Shown one piece after another: positions 1-12,400 of a stretch of DNA of 64,000 nt. The position numbers and the translations under genes were made by a program. Source of the DNA: Hydractinia symbiolongicarpus (taxonomy: Eukaryota > Cnidaria > Hydrozoa > Anthoathecata > Hydractiniidae). The notes under the pieces were generated by a model, which was given only the letters and a program-made list of their open reading frames with translations, ran no database searches and had not been told where the DNA came from. How positions within the stretch are numbered: the first letter of the stretch is position 1; each line of letters opens with the position of its first letter. Location of the stretch: positions 31,469,828 to 31,533,827 of the forward strand of contig NC_079876.1 in NCBI RefSeq assembly GCF_029227915.1, given 5' to 3'.

Positions 1-852
1 CCTTAAAAAAGCTTTTGACACTGTTGATCATAAAATTTTGTTAAAAAAAACTATGGTGTTTTGGCATCAGAGATGCTGCCTTTGACTGGTTCGAGTCCTA
101 CTTAACGGGCCGAATGCAGCTGACTCTTGTAAACGACACAGGATCAGATCTGCTTCATGAAGACGCTTTTGGGGTGCCGCAGGGATCTGTGTTGGGGCCC
201 CTGCTCTTTCTTTTGTATATTGATGACTTAAAATCTGTCATCAATTCAAACTACCACCATCTATATGCAGATAATACAATAATTATTTCGTCTCATAAAA
301 ACTTGGATACCCTTGTCTCCCAGGTCGAGTTAGAACTTTCGCAGTCGACATCTGGCTGAATAATAACAAAATGACTATTAATACGGACAAAACTGAAACA
401 ATCTTTTTCGGCAACCACAGCCAGCTAAAAAAAGTTTAGAACAAAGCTATCAACTATATGGGTATTCCTTTGAAGAGGAGCGAAGAAGTTAAATATCTTG
501 GGTAACATTTGATCAAAAAATGCAATGGGAAGAGCACATTAATGACATAAATAGAAAAATACTAATTAAATACTCTAAAATTAGAACCATTGCATCCTGT
601 TTAACACCTCACACAAAAAACCTTTTAATTAATGCACTTGTCATGCCATATTTCAACTAATGCTCCTCAGTATGGGCTTGTGCCACCCAAGGTAGATTGG
701 GAAAACTAGAAAAACGATTAAAATGTGTCCGTACCTTTCTTGGGAAAGAGAGGGAATATTCAATGAATAATTTACTCATCAAAAACGATGCCATATTAGT
801 TTTCAAAGCCATGAATAACATTGCTCCTGATTACATGCGCTCAAAATTCTAG
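1..852 (+). mobile_element. Decayed non-LTR retrotransposon reverse transcriptase fragment
   Basis: The sequence reads, across several frameshifts and stops, as the second half of a LINE reverse transcriptase. An AFDTVDHKILL-type block sits near base 10-45. GVPQGSVLGPLLFLLYIDDL spans about 170-230, and the catalytic box appears as YADNT at about 265-280, where the usual second Asp is Asn. Downstream come a thumb-like NNNKMTINTDKTE segment, a KYLGVTFD-like segment near 490-520, and a C-terminal VFKAMNNIAPDYMRSKF ending at the stop near 850. The longest uninterrupted piece is 114-359. The left edge is cut by the window, so the 5' end is unknown. CR1/L2/jockey-like by motif; clade not determined. 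Clearly a pseudogene copy. Confidence 0.85.
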
Positions 853-2972
853 TCTAAGGTGTATCATTTTTTGTTTTTTTTTTTGTTCTAGTGGCCCCAG
901 TGAAATCAATCCACTAACTATAGGTTTTTGTGATTTTCTGGGCTAGCCACTTTAAATATTTATTATTATTATTATTTTGTTAAAGCAGCGAAATGGATAC
1001 TTGATTAACACGTTTGAGGCTCGTTTCCATTTGATTGGATTTTCCTCTATAAATGTAAAAAGCTCACGACCTTTTAGATAGGGCATGCGCACTTAAAAAA
1101 GTTTTTTTAAATACTTCTTTGCATTTGTCCACTGCGTGTACCTTTTGTTTGACTTTGAAAACTTTGACAACCTATTTCTCGTACTGTATTTTAATTTATT
1201 TAATTTTTACCGTTATATCGTAAAATATAAATACAAATTTATAATAGCTGTTATAACGTAGAATCTAGAATGTGATTGCTACAGTGGCAGGAGCAAGAAG
1301 ATTGCAGTAGTTCCCCAAGCCTTCATAGTTTTTTTGTTTGTCAAATTAGTGCAACTAAAAACAAATCATACATGATACAAATATTTCGCAAATCTCAAAT
1401 GAAGGCTTATTTTCAGACACTTTATCAAATCATTAGCAAAAATGCTGACAGCAGCAATTTTTTCTGCCCAATTTGTTACTACAGCTTGGACAACACCTGT
1501 GTTAAGTATTATGTTTATTGAACTAAAACTAGAAATAACAGAGGGGGTGGCAAATCAGCCTGTCCCACCATTGACGAGCCCCAAATAGCCAAACATGAAT
1601 AGGTTTAAACCACCTCCACGTATTCAACGTTTTCTAGGTCCATTTGTAAACATACAATTACAGTATAAAGTACATCCCAGGACGTAAAATGCTGCAGAAA
1701 TTTTCTCAAGACTCACAATGTCACTGGTGAGGGACAATATAGCTGACATGACCATTCAGGATGTAAACATGACAATCACACATACATTATCGTGGCAGAA
1801 TTCCGTCAGTAATCATAGTTGACGTGGAACTTTACTCTCTTAATTTCTTCACCTTCCAATCTTACTACACCCTTTCTCAAGATATTCAGTTACAGATAAA
1901 AAGAAAAATTACCACACCCTTTCTCAAGATATTCAGTTACAGATAAAAAAGAAGACGTTCTAACAAATATCTAAGTTGATTGATTTATTAAATAGTTTAT
2001 TCAAAGGAATAAAAAAAACATTGTAATGAAAACAAAATCATAATGATAAAAATTAATATAAAAACGTTCTATCCACTGTATTGTCCTCAAATTGTCCCGA
2101 ATTTACCGCCTATTTTCACTGAATTTCTTGACATTCGTGACTGAGCGGACAGAATGAAAATAAAATAAGTACAATAATTGCTAACAAAGAAACAAAAATA
2201 AAGTCATTAATTTTTAACGCTTTAGAACACAATTTGAGGTCTGTTCACACTCGCTTGGATGAATATAACAAAGAGTAAAATAACAACTAAAAAATATTGT
2301 TGTCACGTGACACAGGAAATAAATTTATCAATAAACTGTTAACTGACAACAAAACAAGTTACCATGACAACAAAAAAAGTAACCATAAAAAAAATTAAAC
2401 GCAAAAACAAGTTGACAATTTCTTGGCCACACTTACTAAGAAATATATTTGCAAAATAAAAAAACTGTTTAAGTCAAGGCAGTAACGAGCTTAGATGAAC
2501 GTTCGAATTGAATATTTAGTTTTATTTACGACGTTTTCTGCGTTTTCAACAAATAAAAAAAGGTTCTATGTCCTATTACTATATATGGTTACACTCCTCC
2601 ACATATTTCACTGTATTTATATACTATGTACAATTAAATTGATGACAATATATATTTGCAAACATAAGCGTAAAAATAACAGCAGATAATTATTCCTAAA
2701 ATACAATTACAAATTATCCGCAACTAGTATTTTACAGAACAGAAATAGAAAATACAGAACAGGAAATATAAAAATCAAATCCACTGCTTTAGCTATGCAG
2801 ATTCTAAAAAATCAAATATTTTACACCACGGAGGAGGGAGCAGGATATATAAACAAACAAAGTACAGAAAACATTTGATATTAAACACTTTGCAGGGGAA
2901 TAAGAAGAGTTAAGTCATTGGGATAACGTATACGTTAGATGAATAGTATATGAACGGATACATCTGTTCAAC
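853..2972. other. Intergenic stretch without a recognisable gene
   Basis: About 2.1 kb of very AT-rich DNA. The open frames here (for example 1276-1521 and 2495-2689) are low-complexity, have no family resemblance and no splice context, and I do not regard them as genes. It contains one two-copy tandem repeat (1862-1955) and AT-rich simple sequence. Confidence 0.5.
1862..1955. repeat. Two-copy 47-bp tandem duplication
   Basis: A 47-bp unit starting ttactacaccctttctc is repeated at 1909 with one substitution in its first bases (ttaccacaccc) and a slightly different poly-A end. Copies are otherwise identical, so the duplication is recent. Confidence 0.85.
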
Positions 2973-3204
2973 AGTTCCGAATACCGAAAGTTCCAGACAG
3001 CGAGAGTTGGAATGTTTGAAGTAGCGGGAGTTCGAATGTTCGAGATAGCGAAAGTTCAAAAATTCGAGATAGCGGGAGTTGAATGTTCGAGATAGCGATA
3101 GTTCAAAAGTTCGAGATAGCGAGAGTTCGAATGTTCGAAATAGCTAGAGTTCGAATGTTGGAGATAGTTAGAGTTTAAAAGTTCGAGATAGCGAGAGTTC
3201 AAAA
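2973..3204. repeat. 24-bp minisatellite (gttcgagatagcgaga type)
   Basis: Nine to ten imperfect copies of a unit close to agagttcgaatgttcgagat + agcg. Variants swap cgaatg with caaaag and agcgag with agcggg or agttag. It lies about 290 bp downstream of the SSBP stop codon and is followed at once by a 9-bp inverted repeat (3209-3231). Confidence 0.85.
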
Positions 3205-3208
3205 GCGT

Positions 3209-3231
3209 TCATGTGACACCAGGTCACATGA
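3209..3231. repeat. Short perfect inverted repeat TCATGTGAC/GTCACATGA
   Basis: Two 9-bp arms (3209-3217 and 3223-3231) separated by 5 bases. Each arm holds a CATGTGAC motif. It may simply be the edge of a repeat array; no function is shown. Confidence 0.5.
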
Positions 3232-3475
3232 CCTTCTATTAAAAACAGGGGAAGAAACCTTAACAGTGAAACACACAAACACATAACATAATTGTTAAAA
3301 ATGTTTACACTAAGTTAAAATGTCATGCTCTGTGACAACGTTAAAATTCATGTCTCCTGGTACATGAAGATACCACCTTGCACTTTAAAACAATGCATTG
3401 CACCAACTCATCCCAGGACTAGATAACATCTTCGGCGCTTCAAGTAAATCGCGTAGATGAAGAAATCATTCATGT

Positions 3476-3481
3476 TTTATT
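3476..3481 (-). promoter_or_regulatory. Candidate poly(A) signal of SSBP
   Basis: AATAAA on the minus strand, 13 nt after the SSBP stop codon (3495-3497). If used, the 3' UTR would be very short. No cleavage site can be proven from sequence alone. Confidence 0.4.
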
Positions 3482-3494
3482 TCGGCAATTTAAA

Positions 3495-6400
3495 TCAATG
3501 CATGTTGTAGTAATCATGCGGGTTGTCGGATTCGAACTTCTTGACTTCTTCTTTCATCGATTCTTTGATGCGTTGAATAGCAGCTGATTCCGTGGACTCC
3601 TACAGTTGATAAAACTAAACATGTTAAGCTAACAATCTCAAACGTCTGTAACGAGTGCACAAACTGAAATTTTATCCTCTTTTCTAATTGAGTTAAACCT
3701 GTACCACTGAGACGAGTGTACGGAAGAATAATTTTTAAAAATATTTACTTGACTGATACAAAACACCAGTTAGTATACTGACTGGTTGGCAAAGTTTTTA
3801 TAAAATGGTACTATAAAAAGTTTCTTATGATACTGAGTCAAATTTTGTGCTGTGAATATCAAACCCATGGTCAAGACGCATAAACCTTACAAGGCCAGTC
3901 TTTACTATCAACTTAGGTTTTGGTAATTTACGGTACGGTTAGTTACGGTTAAAAAAATTAGCAAATCGACCCTCTCTTCACCCCGCCCTTACAAACACCA
4001 CAACATTCACCCGACCCTTGAAAAACGCCACAATTTCTAATGATCAAATTTCAGATTCAGATCAGGTCAGGTTTAACATACACTCACACATCGAGAAACA
4101 TAATACAAAGTCCTCACCGCTGGAAGTTCTTCTAAATTGTCTGGCGGTTCTGAAAGGTAAGAAGAAATTCGTCAAATACTTCGTGTCAACACATTCTTTT
4201 TTTTCAAGTTGCTACGTTTCACCAGCCAAAATTTATTTTATTTTAGACAAATCGGTGTTTTCGTCCGTTAAATAAAGGTTATTGCAAAAACAGAATTCGA
4301 AATATATCACATGACATACCGTATTAACTCTATTATACCCGAATCTCTACTATCTCCGCCTCTCTAGTAAAACTGCCATTTCGTCACGGGTTGACAAAAA
4401 TCCCACCTTTAATCCCACATGTCAGATTGCTATAATTTCTATCGAGTTTGTACCGTATAGACGTTTTCCATATTTCCGACGCATAACAGTGTAAGTAGAA
4501 TTTTACAACAATTTCGAATGTTAATGTCAAAATGCTTTCATTCGAAATTGTATACATTCGTTAGGGTTTCAAATAAAAGTTGTGATATTTTTAAAAATAC
4601 GATTTTTTTTTCGTCAAAAATAATATTACTCAATTTTATTACTTTGTAAAAATAATCCCATCTCTCTAACATTCCCGCCTGTCTAACATTGCCGCCTGTC
4701 TAATATTGCCGCCTGTCTAATATTGCCGCCTGTCTAATATTGCCGCCTGTCTAATACTCCCGCCTGTCTAACATTCCCGCCTCTCTAAAAATGCAATGAC
4801 AAATCCAGGCGGCTCCTTACATTTGAAAGGACACTGCTATTTGTCCTGTAAACCGAGACTGCTCTAAACTGCTTCCAAGCTCAACTAGCATACTTTGAAA
4901 CCATAATTTAAGGATTTTGTTAATATAATTTTTGAAATGAAGATGTTTAACAGATAGCAGGAGAAATCACAGGAACATGGAAATATTGATAGCACTAATA
5001 ACAAATGTCTTTATTACCATAAAAAGTGAGAAAACTAAACAAAAAAGAAGTTTCATAGACACACATTTCCACAAACCTGTCAATGGTAACTGAGGTTCAG
5101 ACGCATCCATACCAAACTAAAAAAATAATCAATGTAGTAACGAAATAACAAAAACAAAAAGACAACAGAAACGTAAACATAAAAATAAACAAACAGGGTA
5201 ACAGAATTTTTAACCGTCGGCGGCTGAAAAATATCTTATTTTTTGCTCTGTTCCATCAAAAGTTACACTGTTTTACCTGACCCCTGAAATCAACAGGCAC
5301 AATAATTTCAGGACCGAGGAAGCTTTAAGGTTTTATCCGCTATTTTTATCACTAATTTATGATGCTTGCACCTTACCAATTTAATTAAAACAAAAAGCAA
5401 GCACACAATAAAAAAGACAAACAAAAATAACACCAATGGAACTCACATTCAACTGAAAAATACAGCAGGCACAAAAAATAAATAAATAAATGAAAGTTTA
5501 CTGAAACGAAAAGACTTCTATGGTCTGAATAAACAAGTAAACACAAAACAAGCGACAGACAAACAAATAGACAAACAACGTTTAAAATTAACCAAATGTC
5601 ACACATACTGGCGTCGTTGGATCTAAAAAAGAAAAAAAAAATCAGACATTTCCAACTCTCAACAAAGTACATGCGAAAAGGAGCATCCAAAACTTAAAAA
5701 CATTAAAGCTTAAATATTATTTTTCTTGTCACTTGTCACATTTCGATTAGAAAGGACACGTCACACATTAGAACATGTAATCTATCAATACCTTGAGGAC
5801 TCGATAGTATCGGTGTTCGTGGTGGTCCAGGCGTTAACGGACTCTAAAAAGAGAAATTTAATGCTAAAACTGTTTACATTCTTTTGTTCAAAATGGCAGC
5901 CAAACCGCAACCCTGTGCTAGAAACGCACGAAATAGCGATGGTCGGAATATGTACAATGGGTGAGAAACTGATAGCTGGTAATGTAAGTTGGGTGGAACC
6001 GTGGATGTTTCCACAGGATAACGATGTAAAAACAAGTATACTCACCGGTGTTGGTGGGTTACTCCAAGGCGCCCTTGGTCCCCTGCAAATAAAAAATAAA
6101 AATGGGAATCTTAAATTATTGTGGTACTTTTACTTCAAGCATGTTTTTTATATTACTTTTTTTCTTTTTTACATGCCTTGTGGTTATCTTTAAACTTTTA
6201 CGTTTAATTGATTAGTTTGTGGTATTTAAAACAAGCATGGTATGGTTTTTTGGCAAACTTTAGCAATATATATATCACGTTGATACTTCTGTGTGTCAAT
6301 GTCAATTTTTTTTATCTGACATACAACAAAAATTTGAATAACATCATCATCGTCAATTATCATCCTCATTCTCATCCTCATTATCATCATTCTCGCCTTC

Positions 6401-9400
6401 ACCTTCGTTTTCCATGCTAGCATGGGTTCGACGTACTATATTAATGGCCTTCTTCTAATCGAATCTAGATCATGTTAATTCTAAATTAAAATCCCTCTGC
6501 ATCAAGTCTGTTCTTATTACCTCCAAGAAAGTCTTTCTCAGTCTATCTCGTTTCTTGTTGCTGTTGTTTCTATTACTGGTTGTCGATTAAAAAAGTATAA
6601 GAGAACGACACAGTACAACTTTGGTATTATAAAAAACAACTGAATCTGTTCTTGTCACATATTACGGCGGAGCCGCCAATCACTATACTGCAGATGGAAT
6701 GCCAGATTCTATATGCCACTGCCTGTACATGATGTTTGACGCTCCACCTAACTTAGTTTTTAAAGATTTTAAAACATAATTTTCCCAAAACAAAAATACT
6801 ACTAGTATCGATAATATGTAAACTCACATTTGCATATTCGTCGGTCCCATAGGTCCACCACCCATCATTCCTCCATTGGACATGGAAGGTATGCGATTAT
6901 AACTCTACGGAATTAAAAAAACAAATGAGATATGATTTGGGACTAGACTTGGATGCTTTTTTCTAAAAGATATTAGAACTGAATTGCAATGGAGTAAATA
7001 GAGAAAGCACACTAACTGAATGCTCAGTTAAAAAATTAAAAATGTTGACATCTTTCATTTTACGTAAATACCTCCCCCCTTCCCCCTTAGAATCACATGT
7101 AGGAATCTTAAGCAGGTTGCACAATACAAAATTGTTATGGCAAAATGTATATCGATCTAAGTGTAAAGATGCGACTGATGTTGGTGTTTGTTCTGGTTTT
7201 TCAAGAATCTAAATTCCAAATCATGAATAGCGCAGCTGTTATTAAATTGCAACTTACTGGTGGAACACCTGGTGGTATGCCATTACTGAAGTTTCTCATT
7301 CCACCTGGACTCATCATCGGCGATGCTATAAACATTCATATGGTTGAAATGTTACAGTTGAAAAGTTTAAGCAAGTTTCTCACACATTTGCTGGTAAAGT
7401 AAGATTTATTTTGAAATCAATAAATAAATAAACACAAATAATAAGTGATGATAATTCATAAGTTAAGAAAAGAAGCATTACTTTGATATGAGCCTGCTTG
7501 TTGCTGACGAGAAGGATCCATCGTTGAAAATGGAGACTGACCTCCTGGACCCATCGACTAAATACAAGCACTAATACTTGTTAAACAAATGCATGAAAAC
7601 AATCTGAGCAACTGTGCAATAAAAAAAAAAAAACTTTTTAACATCTAATTGCAGCCACCATTTTAGAAGCCGGCAGTTTGCTCTGGAACTTTATAAAATT
7701 ACTTTGGATGACTTGTAGTTGTTAGTACATGCTGAAATATTGATTTTTAAATAATATTTTTTAAGATTGAATATTAATGCAACATTAAATTTCTTTCTTT
7801 TTATTTAAGTCATTTATGCAGCTGCTTGATGATTTCCACACCTACTGTTTGAAAGCAGTTTGGATACACTCAACAGCAGAATACAAAACAGCAATATTTA
7901 AGCTTCCTGCAACAAGTTTTTAAAGGTTTTAGAGTGGAATACAGTTGATCCTACTACGATCACATTTTGACCAATCCAGAGTGGAATACAATTGTAGTTA
8001 ATCTTTTTTAATGCATTGTCATTTAAAATGTTTGTTTTGGTCTGTCATTAATTTGCTATAAAACAGAGGTAAAAATGTCGAAATTTTATTATTTCAAAAT
8101 TACAAGAAAAATTGCTATGGTCTATGGAAACTATGGTCTATGATGGTACTAACAAACACATTTTGCAACAATGTTGCATAATTTAAACAAATTGATTTCT
8201 GCTGTACCTTAACAACATATTTTCATAGAGAAAAGACGATTCTCAAACTAGAAGTAATGTAAAGAGATTCTATGTTGCAATGTGTAAGGAAATCATATAT
8301 CTTTATCTTGACATTCCAGTTCACAAATTTCAACTTTGAAATGATCTTCAAGTAATTACTTAATATTTTCAATGAAATTTTATGTATGAAAATTAATTTG
8401 CGTAATTTTCACCTTTCATTTTTGTGATATCTTAAAAAAATTTGCCTGCAAAAAATTTCACCATTTCAGGTAACATATAAAATCTAACCTGATTTGGCAT
8501 TCGTATTGAAGGTCTACCCATGTTATATCTGTTGTTCATGAACTAAAATAAATAAAATACAAAAAATAACAAATATTTTTTCAAGTTAGTGTGTACCTTA
8601 TTTAGACTTGTTAATATTTAATATATGTTAATATTTTCATTTGTCAATATTTTAATAAGTGCATACATGGTTGGGCATCATTGCTTGTGGTGGAAGAGAA
8701 TGTGGAGATGTTTGTGCACTAGATAAACTTGGTGGTCTAGAATGCTAAAGAGAAGATAATGTAGTAAAGCACCATGTCTTTTATTTCACTGCTGTGATAT
8801 TTATTTTGAAGAAACCATGGCAACCAAAATAAACAAAAGGTACTGCAACAGAAGAAAATAAAAAGTTCCAGAAATTTCGATTTGTAAAATACTAACTCAA
8901 TAACACACCAAGATATTATTTCGTCTTACCTGATAATATCCACCAGGTGGCATATTTCCCATGCTTGACATATCTCCTGTAGGTTGTGGAACATAACTTG
9001 GAGACTTCCCAGCACTCTATATCATAAACACTTTTGCATTTATTTGAACTTTCCAGCAAAAGGATGCCGGTAATAATACATTAATATACCAATATATCAC
9101 GTTATGAATGGCAATCAAAACAGTAGCTTTAAGTTCATAAAACATATGCTGAAAATGTTATGTTGATGTTAAAAAAAACATTCTTTTCGTGGTAATACAA
9201 TGTGCACTTCTAGTCGCATGTTCCTCTAGAACTATTTTCAGTATTTCATTTGGGCTTAAATAACATGTTGTGTTACGAAAAAATCATAAAAATAAGTAAT
9301 AAGAAAATTTTTTATATTTTGCATGTTCTTCTTTCGAAAGTTAATCATTTAGGCACAGTGCTTGTTTACCAATCATGCACATAGTTTTTATGGTCCATGC

Positions 9401-12400
9401 GCTGTACATACGCCTTTGCTTAAAAGAAGTTAACTTAATGTAAATTACCAACCTTGCAACAAAAAATTCACCAAATGTAACCTTAAGAGAATAAGTAAGA
9501 CTGCACAAAAATATTCCTACCAAGTCATGAAATGCTTTAGCTTCCTGGCTGTGATTATGTGGGTCTTGTCTTTCAGGAGCAGCTGAGTACAAGTCCCAGA
9601 ACACACTATGAAAAGAGTTAATACTTGTAGCAGCAGTATATTTTATAATTGCAAGTTCTTGTGTACATAGGCATGATGAATGGTATTTTCACTTCGCAGG
9701 TATTTATTCCATGTGGTGTTTCATCGATCATGGCCAAATATGTCAAATTATAACCATGCTCAATATCATTTAAAACTAGCTAATAAGCCTGTGAAAAAAT
9801 CTGTTTGGGCAGAAAAAAACCCGAAACAGACCCATCATTTGAATTTTGATGACGTTAGCATAGCAATGACATGTTAAGGCATAAAACTTTTTTTAAAAAA
9901 AGCTCGGTAACCATTGCCTCTTTATGTACAGCTTGAACCACTCAAGATGAACGATTAAAAACATATTGGGGTTTAAAGGTTTTTTGATGATGTCATCAAC
10001 ATGTATGTTGCAAAATGCAAAGCTCTTATTTGGGTCCCTCTTATTTGGGTCCCCTTCCTTACTTGGTAAAAAAAAAACTGACATAACTGCCACCTTGAAC
10101 ACCGTCAAGTTTGTTCTGCCTCAAAGCTATTAGTGAATTGCAATGGCTTCGTTATTTAAATAACGTTATTGACGTTATGACGCCTACTTTCTCAATTAAA
10201 ATTAGAGACATACATTTTTTTAACGAAAATAAACACATATACTGTCCTGTTACAGACAGAAATGCAATATAAATGGTTTCAGAGATATTGAGGTGTAAAG
10301 GTTTGACCTAGATTTGGGAAATCGGTCCCCTTTTATTCCCTGCACAGTAGATGACATCAGTTATTTTCATCTGTGTCAAGTTATTTAGCCTTAACTTAAA
10401 CTGGAATGCAATGACTTCACTAATAATTACTCAACTAATGTACTAATATCAACAAAAAGCTTTTAAAACGTCACAATGACAAAGACACATGGTAGTAGCG
10501 TATTATTATAAGGTATTATTTACTATACCGAAAAATATCAATAATTGCCGATAGTGTTTAAAATAACTTGTACAATTTATACCTCAAAGTGAAAATGAGC
10601 ACAATTTTGATTACACAAAGAAGAAAATTGTCAAAAAATCATAACAAGGGATTATTTAAAATGTATGAGAATGATGATGATGATGAATGATGATACTTGT
10701 GTTAAACGTTATTAAACAAGTAAAACTTTAATGAATTGGATTCTAAACATCCAAAAAAACTAATAATCCTATCCTCAAAAAAATCAATAAATCCATATTT
10801 TTGAACTTTTTGAATCGATTTGCCCATATTATTAGGCCGAAAAAAAATTCTCAAAAAACTGACTTCGTCATTTTGAGGGTAAGTTGTTTACTATGTGTCT
10901 GCACTAATGATCCTATCCTGAGAAATGTCCTTAATACTATTATTTTTTACAATTTTGACTTATTTCGTGCATAAATCAGCTAGGTTTAATCAGATAAGAG
11001 TTTTTTTAAGGTCTATTGTTCTCTATTTATATGCAAAAAATCAACTAACAATCCAATGTAGCCTTCAATGACAGGCCTGTACATAAAAAAATTATGATAT
11101 ATTGATAAACAAAACATTAAATGGCTTGATAATATCAGAAGTATAAATCAAATGTGCATGAAGTTTTTACCTAAACAACTCAAGAAATATTGTTTAGAGA
11201 CAGGTGAAGGGTCTCCTTAAGAGACAAGAGAGGAGTTGAACGTCCTCCACCATACCTTAGTTTAAAGGGGCGATTGTGGAAGTCCCATGAAATGCCACAT
11301 AGTGATGGTGTCACTTCAAAAAACACCCAGTCCGGTCTGTGAACAGTTGGCGCTAGGAAGGGCATCCAGCTGTAAAACAATGCCAAAACTCTTTATTAAT
11401 GCCCGTAAGAATAGTTGATCAGACAAACTGCGTAAACGGGGCTGGAACTCTAAGGAGTGAAGGTGTCGCGCAGGGTAGGACAGATGTCAGATGTGAGCAT
11501 CGTCAGACCGTTACCCAGCTATCACATCACAAGGTAGATAACACTAGGTTGAGGATGGCTAGTGTAAATGTTGGTACTCTGAGAGGTAGAGCAGGTGAAG
11601 TAGTTGAAATGTTAGAACGTAGATCTGTTGATATGTGTTGTGTTCAGGAAGTTAGGTGGAGAGGAGCTTCAGTGAGATTTGTGGAAGGTAGGAGGGCAAG
11701 GTATAAGCTTTTTTGGATTGGTAATAGTGATGGATATGGAGGAGTTGGCATATTCGTTGCGGAGAAGTGGGTAAAAAAAGTAATAGATGTTATGCGTGTT
11801 AATAGTCGTATTATAGTGATAAAGTTTTTGATAGGTAATAGGATTGTCACTTTTCTGTCAGTTTATGCTCCACAGTGTGGACTCAGTGAGGAAGATAAAG
11901 ATAATGGAGGCTATGGATTTGGGAGCAGAAATAAGGAAGGGGAGAGATTGCTTGAGTTTGGAATGGCAACGGACATGGTGGTTTGCAACACATCATTTAG
12001 TAAGAGACAGAGTAGGCTGATAACATATGAGTCAGGTGGTTGTAAGACACAGATAGATTACTTTTTGGTTAGAAAGTCAGACAAGAAAGTGGTGAAGGAC
12101 GTGAAAGTTATATCAGGGGAAGAGTGTGTTTCCCAACATAGGTTGTTGGTTTGTGATATTATCTTGAAGAGTGTTAAAGAAGCCAAGGGAAAGTACAGGC
12201 CCCGTCGAAAAGTCTGGAAGCTGAAGGAAGAGATTGTAGCAAGACAATTTAGTGCGAAAGTTCAGCAGTTAGCCTACAATAGTCAATGTGATAGTGACAA
12301 TGTTGAAAGTACTTGGACTACTTTGAAGAATTGTCTTCTAGAAGCTTCTGATGATACCTGTGGGTGGACGAAAGGACCAGCTAGACATAGACAGACCTGG

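Noticed and set aside
5726-6193. 155-aa plus-strand frame
   Set aside because: It runs antisense across two well-supported SSBP exons (5792-5843 and 6046-6082) and their intron; no family resemblance.
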